Origin: a virus
Strand: one strand, 5' to 3'
Length of the DNA stretch: 56,562 nt
IMG/VR virus record: IMGVR_UViG_3300028802_000016
Span: 1-56,562 of that record
Numbering within the stretch: position 1 is the stretch's first letter; each line of letters starts with the position of its first letter. Below the pieces are notes generated by a model. The model saw only the letters and a program-made list of their open reading frames with translations. It did no database searches and was not told where the DNA came from. Below, in pieces: positions 14,210 to 19,382 of the stretch. The translations under genes and the position numbers were made by a program.

Positions 14210-14287
14210 GGGCTTGAAAGCTGAGAAGGTCGGCGATCAGCACCGGGTTTATGCCGGAGGTTCGCGGGTTCGAATCCCGTCAAGTCC
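14210..14287 (+). tRNA. tRNA, anticodon uncertain (TTA in a 7-base loop)
   Basis: The acceptor GGGCTTG pairs with CAAGTCC (one G-T). The D-stem GCTGA/TCAGC has a 12-base loop, and the T-arm is GCGGG-TTCGAAT-CCCGT. The anticodon stem is CCGG/CCGG with loop GTTTATG. The central triplet is TTA, which would read UAA stop codons. Positions 32 and 37 have bases that are unusual there, so this reading needs caution. The discriminator is A; no CCA is encoded. Confidence 0.62.
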
Positions 14288-14383
14288 ACGCGAAGGAACG
14301 CCAGGTGTCGTCCCGCCCCTCTGGGGGCTCGGTCGGCTGCTCAGCCTGGAGTCAACCGACGCCGCCGGAACGAGCACCCGGCG

Positions 14384-14453
14384 GGCCCTGTAGCTCAGCG
14401 GATAGAGCACCCGCCCCTGGCGGGAGGTCGGCGGTTCGAACCCGTCCAGGACC
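14384..14453 (+). tRNA. tRNA with a shortened anticodon loop, possibly CCT
   Basis: The acceptor GGCCCTG pairs with CAGGACC except one C-A mismatch. The D-arm is GCTC/GAGC with an eight-base loop. The T-arm is GGCGG-TTCGAAC-CCGTC and the variable loop is AGGTC. The anticodon stem CCCGC/GCGGG encloses only five bases, CCCTG, two short of normal and without T33. The central triplet CCT would be Arg. Outside the anticodon loop it is a typical class I tRNA of 70 bases. Confidence 0.65.
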
Positions 14454-14463
14454 ACGTAAGCAA

Positions 14464-14665
14464 GGCGACGTAGCTCAGACAGGACAGAGCACCCTCGGTC
14501 GAAGAATGCCGTGCGCACGGCACGACGCGACCCCCGGCCGGTACAGCCGGTGCTCAGAGGGAGGAGTGGCCCGAAGGATCACCCAGGTCCGCGCCCGGCA
14601 GGATCAGCCGGGAGTCGGATGGGACCGAGCCAGAGGACCCCGGAGGTTCAAATCCTCCCGTCGCC
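14464..14665 (+). tRNA. tRNA-like gene carrying a large insertion
   Basis: The acceptor GGCGACG pairs fully with CGTCGCC, the D-stem is GCTC/GAGC, and the T-arm is GGAGG-TTCAAAT-CCTCC. Between D-stem and T-stem lie 151 bases (14491-14641). They begin CCTCGGTC and end GACCGAGCCAGAGG, so CTCGGTC pairs with GACCGAG and CCTC can pair with GAGG. Inside are a 16-base palindrome centred on GTGCGCAC and the hairpin CCCGGC-AGGATCA-GCCGGG. The insert is smaller than the group I introns I know of and I see no group I core. The secreted inhibitor gene starts 33 bases downstream and is probably co-transcribed. Confidence 0.55.
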
Positions 14666-14697
14666 ACGCAGCATTCGCCCACCAACCAGGAGGTCCC

Positions 14698-15096
14698 GTG
14701 CGCACCAAGCTCAAGGCCGCACTGCTCACCCTCGCCGCCTCGGTGAGTCTGCTCAGCGTCGCCGCCCCCGCCCAGGCCGCCCTCACCGATTGCCCCCTCG
14801 GCAGCTTCTGCCTCTGGACCGCAACCAACTACAGCGGCTCCCGCTTCCAGTACTCCAAGGCCACCTTCGACGCCCACTACCGCCACGGCATCGAGTTCGG
14901 CTCCGGCGTCTCCAACCGGGGCTACTCGTTCTACAACCACACCACCGTCGCCATCAACATCTACGACTCCGGCGACTGCTCCTACAGTCCCTGGACGCGG
15001 ACCATGGCCAGCGGCCAGTACGCGACCGCTCAGGGTTCCGACTGGGGCGGCCGGGTGTCCTCCGCGCAGATCAAGGCATACGCTCCTGCCTGCTGA
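14698..15096 (+). CDS. Secreted peptidase inhibitor, family I36 type
   Basis: The 132-residue protein starts at GTG with AGGAGG four bases upstream. It has a Sec signal peptide (K-L-K-A-A-L-L-T-L-A-A-S-V, cleaved after A-P-A-Q-A). The mature part has D-C-P-L-G-S-F-C-L-W, then G-S-R-F-Q-Y-S, then S-N-R-G-Y-S-F-Y-N and W-G-G-R-V-S-S. These match I36 inhibitors such as the Streptomyces metalloproteinase inhibitor SMPI, a beta/gamma-crystallin fold. Four cysteines can form two disulfides. It would be exported by the infected host. A paralogue lies at 32250-32666 on the other strand. Confidence 0.8.
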   Translation: MRTKLKAALLTLAASVSLLSVAAPAQAALTDCPLGSFCLWTATNYSGSRFQYSKATFDAHYRHGIEFGSGVSNRGYSFYNHTTVAINIYDSGDCSYSPWTRTMASGQYATAQGSDWGGRVSSAQIKAYAPAC

Positions 15097-15202
15097 AGAC
15101 ACCCCCACAAGGGGAAACGGCGCACACGCTGCGCCTGGTAACAGGAACCGGTAATCAGCCGCAAAGGGGACGCGTACCCGATCGGTGAAGAACCGTAGTA
15201 CC

Positions 15203-15271
15203 GCCGTGAGGCTGGAAGGCAACAGCGCCGGGCGAGAGCGCGGAGGCCGGGGTTCAAGTCCCCGCACGGCA
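15203..15271 (+). tRNA. tRNA-like gene, anticodon not assignable
   Basis: GCCGTG pairs with CACGGC to form the acceptor stem. The D-arm is GCTG/CAGC with an eight-base loop. The T-arm is CGGGG-TTCAAGT-CCCCG. Between D-stem and T-stem the sequence can form CCG/CGG or GCGC/GCGC stems but no standard seven-base anticodon loop with T33. The discriminator A followed by CG matches four neighbouring tRNA genes. The sequence from 15097 to 15202 holds no gene that I can see. Confidence 0.5.
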
Positions 15272-15335
15272 CGCAGGGATGCACACGTGGAAGCGGAAGG
15301 CGACGGCCCTACCTACGGCCTGCGTGTGCTGTCAC

Positions 15336-15438
15336 CCTCCCCGGTGTCTACCAGACGTGGACTGGGGAGGAGGCGGGTCGTCAGTAGGCATCTGGAGCTG
15401 TCCCCGTGGCCACGGCGCGGCAGCGTCTACTGACGACC
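15336..15438 (+). ncRNA. Two strong hairpins upstream of a small gene
   Basis: CCTCCCC (15336-15342) pairs with GGGGAGG (15364-15370). A second stem of 12 perfect pairs, GGTCGTCAGTAG (15376-15387) with CTACTGACGACC (15427-15438), encloses an inner CCGTGGCCACGG palindrome. The element ends 28 bases before the ATG at 15467. It may be a leader regulator or a processed RNA. No U-run marks it as a terminator. Confidence 0.5.
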
Positions 15439-15466
15439 TACCCTAGAAACCCTGGAGGAGGGCACT

Positions 15467-15661
15467 ATGGGCACCAAAAAGCCCGCAAAAAACGTCAAGA
15501 ATCTGATAGCGGCGGCGGAGGCGAACAAGGCCGTCAAGGCTGCCGCGCCGCGCCGCGCCGCGAAGGAGATGCGCCTGCGGGGGAAGAAGCACAAGACCGC
15601 GCCGACGCACGTGCTGACCCTCATCGCGAAGGCCGTGAACCGGCAGAAGGGAAAGTCGTGA
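15467..15661 (+). CDS. Small, very basic protein
   Basis: The 64-residue protein is Lys/Arg/Ala-rich throughout (M-G-T-K-K-P-A-K-N-V-K-N, later A-P-R-R-A-A-K-E-M-R-L). GGAGGAGGG lies six bases upstream. The composition resembles small histone-like or ribosomal-type proteins, suggesting nucleic acid binding. No family is recognised. It follows the hairpin pair at 15336-15438 and overlaps the next start. Confidence 0.6.
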   Translation: MGTKKPAKNVKNLIAAAEANKAVKAAAPRRAAKEMRLRGKKHKTAPTHVLTLIAKAVNRQKGKS

Positions 15662-15873
15662 CCGTCACCGCTGAAGCGCCCGCCCGGTACGTGAAGCTGG
15701 CCCCGAAGAACATCGTCAAGGTCGGTGCGCTCGCGGGCACCGACACCCCTCACAAGCACGCCGGTGACGCCTGGACCGGGTCGTCGTGCATGGCCTGCTT
15801 CGGCTGGAGCGACGACCCCCGGCATCTGGCCCGCGTCCCGCGTGCCCGGCGCGCCAGGGTGGTGGCGGCATGA
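15658..15873 (+). CDS. Small Cys/His-containing protein
   Basis: The 71-residue protein starts at a GTG overlapping the preceding stop. A beta-like N-terminus (R-Y-V-K-L-A-P-K-N-I-V-K-V) is followed by H-K-H-A-G-D-A-W-T, then C-M-A-C-F-G-W-S-D-D-P-R-H. The C-x-x-C and His residues suggest one zinc. An Arg-rich tail ends it. Unknown function. Confidence 0.55.
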   Translation: MTVTAEAPARYVKLAPKNIVKVGALAGTDTPHKHAGDAWTGSSCMACFGWSDDPRHLARVPRARRARVVAA

Positions 15874-16292
15874 TCCGGGTGCCGGACCCGGGGAAGATCG
15901 GGCAGGCGCTCGGCGAGGTCCGCAGGATGCTCGCGATTCCCCGGCGGCAGGCGGCCCGGCAGATCGCCGAGGCGGTCGGCCGGTCGGAGACCAGCGTCAA
16001 CTCGCAGCTGTGGGGCTGGGAGAACGGGCAGCACCAGCCGGACCTGGGATCGATCGTGCCTGTCCTCGATGTCCTCGAATATGATCTTGCCCTGGTGGAG
16101 CGGCCCGATGGCCCCCGCTCGTGGCCTCGTCTCGAAGACCCGCCCGCCGATGTGCTGAAGGTGCGCGGCGCCGACGGCACCCTCTGGGTCAGGATGGAAG
16201 CGGAAGGCCGCTACTGGTCCGCCAGGGGCTGGGAGGATGGCGTGAGCTGGTCTCAGGTCCTGTACTGGGGCCCCGTCACGGAGGTGCGGTAG
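15870..16292 (+). CDS. XRE-type helix-turn-helix protein
   Basis: The 140-residue protein has an N-terminal Cro/C1-type HTH (residues about 8-65): I-G-Q-A-L-G-E-V-R-R-M-L, then Q-A-A-R-Q-I-A-E-A-V, then S-V-N-S-Q-L-W-G-W-E-N-G-Q. The last segment is the typical recognition helix plus W-E-N-G. The C-terminal half has repeated Trp residues and a small beta domain. It is the best candidate for a transcriptional regulator in this genome. Dyad operators at 17225 and 18091 lie 0.9-1.8 kb downstream, but no direct link is shown. Confidence 0.75.
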   Translation: MIRVPDPGKIGQALGEVRRMLAIPRRQAARQIAEAVGRSETSVNSQLWGWENGQHQPDLGSIVPVLDVLEYDLALVERPDGPRSWPRLEDPPADVLKVRGADGTLWVRMEAEGRYWSARGWEDGVSWSQVLYWGPVTEVR

Positions 16293-16294
16293 AG

Positions 16295-16558
16295 ATGCCC
16301 GACAACGCGTATGACCCGCCCAGGTGGGAGCCCGACGACCGTGGCCCTCTGGCCCTTGCCGAGGCTGTCGGTCAGTCCCTCGGGGCGGCGAGCATGTGCT
16401 GGGTCGGCGGGACCGGCCAGCTCGAATTCGACAGCGTCCGCTGTGTCGAGATCAACGACTGGCTGATGGCGTACCTCGCCGACTGGGGCGACAAGATCCG
16501 CCGGGAGGCGAACGAGGCCACCAGCGCCAAGCTCGTCGCGAAGGAACGCTGGCAGTGA
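16295..16558 (+). CDS. Unknown protein, 87 residues
   Basis: GGAGG lies ten bases before the ATG. The protein is acidic and helical (L-A-L-A-E-A-V-G-Q-S-L, then I-N-D-W-L-M-A-Y-L-A-D-W). It resembles small actinobacterial accessory proteins without a named domain. Its stop overlaps the GTG of the next gene. Confidence 0.6.
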   Translation: MPDNAYDPPRWEPDDRGPLALAEAVGQSLGAASMCWVGGTGQLEFDSVRCVEINDWLMAYLADWGDKIRREANEATSAKLVAKERWQ

Positions 16559-16845
16559 GCGGCATCTTCAAGGAAAGCCCCTGGCAGAACATTCCGCTGT
16601 ACGAGCCCGTTGCCGTGCAGGCGGGCAAGCACTATGAGGTGGGTATCGACACGGAGACGGGAAAGCCGTATGTGCGGGAGGCGGCGCAGGGTCTCGTGTT
16701 TCCGAGCAACGGCACGATCCATGGGCTGCTGATGATGGAGCCGCCTGCTGGCGCGGCGGCCGTCTATCACGCCTCCCGAAAGGTTACTGACCAGTACGAG
16801 TGCCAGGATTCCCGGGAAAACACCCCCGAGAATCCGGCAAACTAG
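16555..16845 (+). CDS. Unknown protein, 96 residues
   Basis: The GTG start overlaps the previous stop. The protein begins V-S-G-I-F-K-E-S-P-W-Q-N-I and contains H-Y-E-V-G-I-D-T-E-T-G-K-P, a beta-rich pattern, then M-M-E-P-P-A-G-A-A-A. No family is recognised. It ends eight bases before the next tRNA-like gene. Confidence 0.55.
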   Translation: MSGIFKESPWQNIPLYEPVAVQAGKHYEVGIDTETGKPYVREAAQGLVFPSNGTIHGLLMMEPPAGAAAVYHASRKVTDQYECQDSRENTPENPAN

Positions 16846-16852
16846 CACCAAA

Positions 16853-16953
16853 GGCCCGACGGCAAGTGGATCGAGCGCGTCGCCCCGCGCACCGTCGCCA
16901 GGCAAAGCGGCCCCGCCGAGGGGACGCGAGGGGGTCCGAATCCCCCGAGGGCC
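16853..16953 (+). tRNA. tRNA-like gene, possibly with a long variable arm
   Basis: GGCCC pairs with GGGCC at the ends; the next two pairs are G-A and A-G mismatches. The T-arm is GGGGG-TCCGAAT-CCCCC, with C in place of the usual second T in the loop. The D-region A-A-G-T-G-G-A-T-C-G-A-G-C resembles normal D-loops. GCGCG-TCGCCC-CGCGC may be the anticodon arm, with a six-base loop. About 40 further bases could form a class II variable arm. Amino acid not assignable. Confidence 0.4.
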
Positions 16954-16956
16954 ACG

Positions 16957-17085
16957 ATCCCGAGCGCCCTGGGACTACGCGCCCCTCGGGATGTGTCACC
17001 CCCTGCCGATTCGGCCGCAGAGCGCGGCCCGCCGAGGCTCACGGGCGCCGGAGCGACGTCGAATGCGGAACGTCTACGGCAGGGG
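16957..17085 (+). ncRNA. Structured sequence between two tRNA-like genes
   Basis: ATCCCGAG (16957-16964) pairs with CTCGGGAT (16985-16992). CCCCTGCCG (17000-17008) pairs with CGGCAGGGG (17077-17085), enclosing GGCCGC/GCGGCC and GACGT/ACGTC hairpins. Precursor processing sites or an independent small RNA are both possible. No gene is seen here. Confidence 0.45.
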
Positions 17086-17090
17086 CTCAA

Positions 17091-17163
17091 GGCGGGGTGG
17101 CGCGCACCAGGCGAGCGCGGCCCACAGAAGGGTGACGAGGCAGGTTCGAGTCCTGCCCCCGCC
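17091..17163 (+). tRNA. tRNA-like gene, anticodon not assignable
   Basis: The acceptor GGCGGGG pairs fully with CCCCGCC. The D-stem is GCGC/GCGC with an 11-base loop, and the T-arm is GCAGG-TTCGAGT-CCTGC. The anticodon stem GCCC/GGGT encloses ACAGAA, six bases, again lacking a standard loop with T33. The total length of 73 bases is normal. The discriminator is A and no CCA is encoded. Confidence 0.58.
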
Positions 17164-17224
17164 ACAAGTTACCGGCCAGTACGGACGCGAAGAGTTTGCA
17201 GCTCAATACCGGATACAGACCAGA

Positions 17225-17268
17225 ACCGTCCATCCCTGATGGACGGTAAACGGCCCGTCATGTACGCT
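17225..17268 (+). promoter_or_regulatory. Promoter with a dyad over the -35 box
   Basis: TGGACG (17240-17245) and TACGCT (17263-17268) are separated by 17 bases. The -35 lies in the right arm of a 9-bp inverted repeat, ACCGTCCAT and ATGGACGGT, with a five-base spacer. The leader GACCGACAGACACC and AGGAGGAG follow. The dyad is a good candidate operator. Confidence 0.6.
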
Positions 17269-17302
17269 GAGGACCGACAGACACCGCCAGGAGGAGACCT
17301 TC

Positions 17303-18034
17303 ATGCAGTACGCAGACCCGTCCGTCGACTGGACCGAATGGTTCCAGGACAACATCGACCGGGACGACGCCGCCAAGCTGGCCGCGCTTCGCGAGTACAT
17401 CTTCGAAGCCGCCGGGCACTGGGTCAGCAACGGGGAAATCACCCACACCTGGGCCGACAAGAAGCTGGCCAAGCTCGGCATCACCACGAGGATCGAGAAG
17501 GAGCAGGTCTACGACCTTGCCGCCCCCATCGCCGCCCAGATGGAACTGCGTGTCTACGCCCGCAACCGGGTCGAGGCCCTGGAGAAGGCCAAGGAGCGGC
17601 TGAACGGCATGGGCGCCGGAATGGCCGCCAAGGTCACCATGGCCGGGGACGTTGCATTCACCAGCGGCCCCGAGGACCACGACCCGAACGTCGTCGACCC
17701 GGACGCCCCGCAGACCGTGTTCGCCACCCTGGCGATGTTCCGCGAGATCGTCATGCTCGGCCACATCGCCGGGCCGAAGTTCTGCTCGGTCGGCGCCAAC
17801 CGGGTTCTCGCCCAGTTCGGTCTCGCGCCGATCCCGGAGGCCAAGGAGTTCGTCGTCACCCGCCCGGTGGTCGCCACGGCCCGCACTGTCGTGTCGGCGT
17901 ACGACGAGGCCAGCGCCGAGCGGGTCGCCGACTGGCGCTGGGACGACGGGCAGACCGGCTACGAGATCTACGACACCGTGTCGTCCGGCGATGCGGTTGT
18001 CGAGCCGCACCGCTTCCAGCCCCCCGCCGTCTGA
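17303..18034 (+). CDS. Unknown protein, 243 residues
   Basis: The protein begins M-Q-Y-A-D-P-S-V-D-W-T-E-W-F. It has a helical first half (residues about 20-115, with A-K-L-A-A-L-R-E-Y-I-F-E-A-A and L-E-K-A-K-E-R-L-N-G-M). The second half contains P-K-F-C-S-V-G-A-N-R and A-R-T-V-V-S-A-Y-D-E. AGGAGGAG lies six bases upstream. It has its own regulated promoter. No catalytic motif is recognised. Confidence 0.65.
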   Translation: MQYADPSVDWTEWFQDNIDRDDAAKLAALREYIFEAAGHWVSNGEITHTWADKKLAKLGITTRIEKEQVYDLAAPIAAQMELRVYARNRVEALEKAKERLNGMGAGMAAKVTMAGDVAFTSGPEDHDPNVVDPDAPQTVFATLAMFREIVMLGHIAGPKFCSVGANRVLAQFGLAPIPEAKEFVVTRPVVATARTVVSAYDEASAERVADWRWDDGQTGYEIYDTVSSGDAVVEPHRFQPPAV

Positions 18035-18039
18035 CCGAA

Positions 18040-18088
18040 CTTCCGGCGGGTCATGGCCAGCGGATGGAGCCCTCCGCCCCGCCGGAAG
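18040..18088 (+). terminator. Hairpin after the 243-residue gene
   Basis: CTTCCGGCGGG (18040-18050) pairs perfectly with CCCGCCGGAAG (18078-18088) around 27 bases. It starts six bases after the stop codon. No U-run follows, so it may stabilise the 3' end or terminate with Rho. Confidence 0.5.
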
Positions 18089-18090
18089 CT

Positions 18091-18128
18091 ACAGCCCCGT
18101 TGCCTGATGGGCAGCGGGGCTGTATGCT
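18091..18128 (+). promoter_or_regulatory. Promoter of the macrodomain gene, within a dyad
   Basis: TTGCCT (18100-18105) and TATGCT (18123-18128) are 17 bases apart. A 14-bp inverted repeat (18091-18104 with 18110-18123, one G-T) covers the -35 and most of the spacer. The leader AGACAGACACC and GGGAGGG follow. The dyad could be an operator or an overlapping terminator for the upstream gene. Confidence 0.65.
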
Positions 18129-18158
18129 GCCAGCAGACAGACACCAGGGAGGGACCCC

Positions 18159-18719
18159 GTGAACACCGTCATCCACAACCTGATCCTCCGGCTCACCCGC
18201 CGCGCCCGCCTCGTCATCTACCCCGGCGACATCACCACCATCAACGCCGACGCCATCGTGAACGCCGCCAAGCCGTCCCTCATGGGCGGCGGCGGAGTTG
18301 ACGGGGCGATCCACCGCGCGGGCGGCCCCGACATCCTGGCCGAATGCCGCGCCTTGCGTATCGCCTACCCGGACGGCCTGCCTGTCGGCCGCGCTGTCCG
18401 CACCACCGCCGGGCGGCTGCTGGCGGACCACGTGATCCACACCGTCGGCCCGGACCGGCGCATCGGCCAGACCGACCCGGCCCTGCTCGCCGACTGCTAC
18501 CGGAACAGCCTCAAGGTCGCCGACAAGCTGAAGGCCCGGACCGTCGCCTTCCCGCTGATCTCCTCCGGCGTGTACGGCTGGGACACCGACGACGCCCTGC
18601 GGATCGCCATCGCCGCGATCACCGACGCCCGCACCCGCGTGAGGACCGTCGGGCTGGTCCTGTTCGACGACGCCACCATGCGCGCCGCGAAGACGATCGT
18701 GACCGAGGCCGGACGATGA
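18159..18719 (+). CDS. Macrodomain protein (ADP-ribose binding/hydrolysis)
   Basis: The 186-residue protein starts at GTG with GGGAGGG five bases upstream. From residue 15 it is a MacroD-type macrodomain: V-I-Y-P-G-D-I-T-T-I, then D-A-I-V-N-A-A, then G-G-G-G-V-D-G-A-I-H-R-A-G-G, and later P-L-I-S-S-G-V-Y-G-W. These are the ADP-ribose-binding loops, including the Asn and the Gly-rich loop followed by Asp of active hydrolases. The family removes ADP-ribose from proteins or nucleic acids, or deacetylates O-acetyl-ADP-ribose. Another gene in this genome encodes a probable ADP-ribosyltransferase plus Nudix box, so a counteracting or anti-host-defence role is plausible. Confidence 0.88.
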   Translation: MNTVIHNLILRLTRRARLVIYPGDITTINADAIVNAAKPSLMGGGGVDGAIHRAGGPDILAECRALRIAYPDGLPVGRAVRTTAGRLLADHVIHTVGPDRRIGQTDPALLADCYRNSLKVADKLKARTVAFPLISSGVYGWDTDDALRIAIAAITDARTRVRTVGLVLFDDATMRAAKTIVTEAGR

Positions 18720-19024
18720 AACTCACGATCATCTTCGACGTGCCGGACGGGGAAGGGGACCAGTACGCGGACGTTCTCCAGCGCCTGATCGCCGCCTCCC
18801 GCCGCGACCCCGACGAGCACAGGCGCTTCTGGGTGTTTCACCAGGCCTTGCGCCCCGTCGGAGCCGTCGTGATCGAAGACGGCGGGAAGCTGACCGAAGC
18901 CGCCCAGGCTGCCCGCAGGGAAGTCGACCAGGAACACCCGTGGATCCCGGGGGCAGCGTTCAACATCGACGACCGGCTCAAGCCCGCCCTGCTCGCGCTC
19001 CTCGACACCCTGATCACCGACTGA
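18716..19024 (+). CDS. Unknown protein downstream of the macrodomain gene
   Basis: The 102-residue protein starts at an ATG overlapping the macrodomain stop. It reads M-K-L-T-I-I-F-D-V-P-D-G-E-G, then helical segments, then W-V-F-H-Q-A-L-R-P-V-G. It ends with A-L-L-A-L-L-D-T-L-I-T-D. It is acidic and has no recognised family. Coupling to the macrodomain gene suggests a shared function. Confidence 0.6.
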   Translation: MKLTIIFDVPDGEGDQYADVLQRLIAASRRDPDEHRRFWVFHQALRPVGAVVIEDGGKLTEAAQAARREVDQEHPWIPGAAFNIDDRLKPALLALLDTLITD

Positions 19025-19078
19025 CCGACCGCTAGGCACTCACACCCTGAGCCGGGCTGACCACCTACGATGGTGGCC

Positions 19079-19378
19079 ATGCCCGGCTCTTCCTTGCTGT
19101 ACGCCGTCTATCTGCTCGCGTTCGCGCGCCTCGTCCTGCTGTGCACCTCCGACATGATCACCGCGCGGCCCCGCGACACGTTCGTGACCGCCCTCAAGGA
19201 ACGCGGGCACGACATGCTCGCCTACCTGTTCCTTTGCCCCTGGTGTCTCTCCATCTGGCTGGCCATCCCCGCCGCCCCGATCATCTACGCTTACGGCCAG
19301 TCGCCATGGCTGTTCGTGCCCGCCCTCGGGCTGGCCCTTTCTGCCGCCGCTGGCGCGCTCGCACGTGTGAAGGGGTGA
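19079..19378 (+). CDS. Membrane protein with a CPWC motif (DUF1360-like)
   Basis: The 99-residue protein has three hydrophobic segments: residues about 4-22, 55-75 and 80-95. Between the first and second lies T-A-R-P-R-D-T-F, and the second begins F-L-C-P-W-C-L-S-I-W-L. The C-P-x-C-x-x-x-W pattern is typical of DUF1360 membrane proteins. No Shine-Dalgarno sequence is seen; TACGAT ends eight bases before this ATG, so the transcript may be leaderless. An in-frame ATG at 19070 is the alternative. Confidence 0.55.
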   Translation: MPGSSLLYAVYLLAFARLVLLCTSDMITARPRDTFVTALKERGHDMLAYLFLCPWCLSIWLAIPAAPIIYAYGQSPWLFVPALGLALSAAAGALARVKG

Positions 19379-19382
19379 CAGG

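Noticed and set aside
14210-14287. A confirmed ochre-suppressor tRNA.
   Set aside because: The loop TTA is compatible, but bases 32 and 37 are atypical, so I do not claim suppression.
14464-14665. A group I intron in the tRNA-like gene.
   Set aside because: The insert is only about 130 bases, shorter than the group I introns I know of, and no P7-like core was found.
18867-18880. GTGATCGAAGAC as another motif copy.
   Set aside because: It has a mismatch in the A-run and is plain coding sequence (V-I-E-D), so I left it out of the count.
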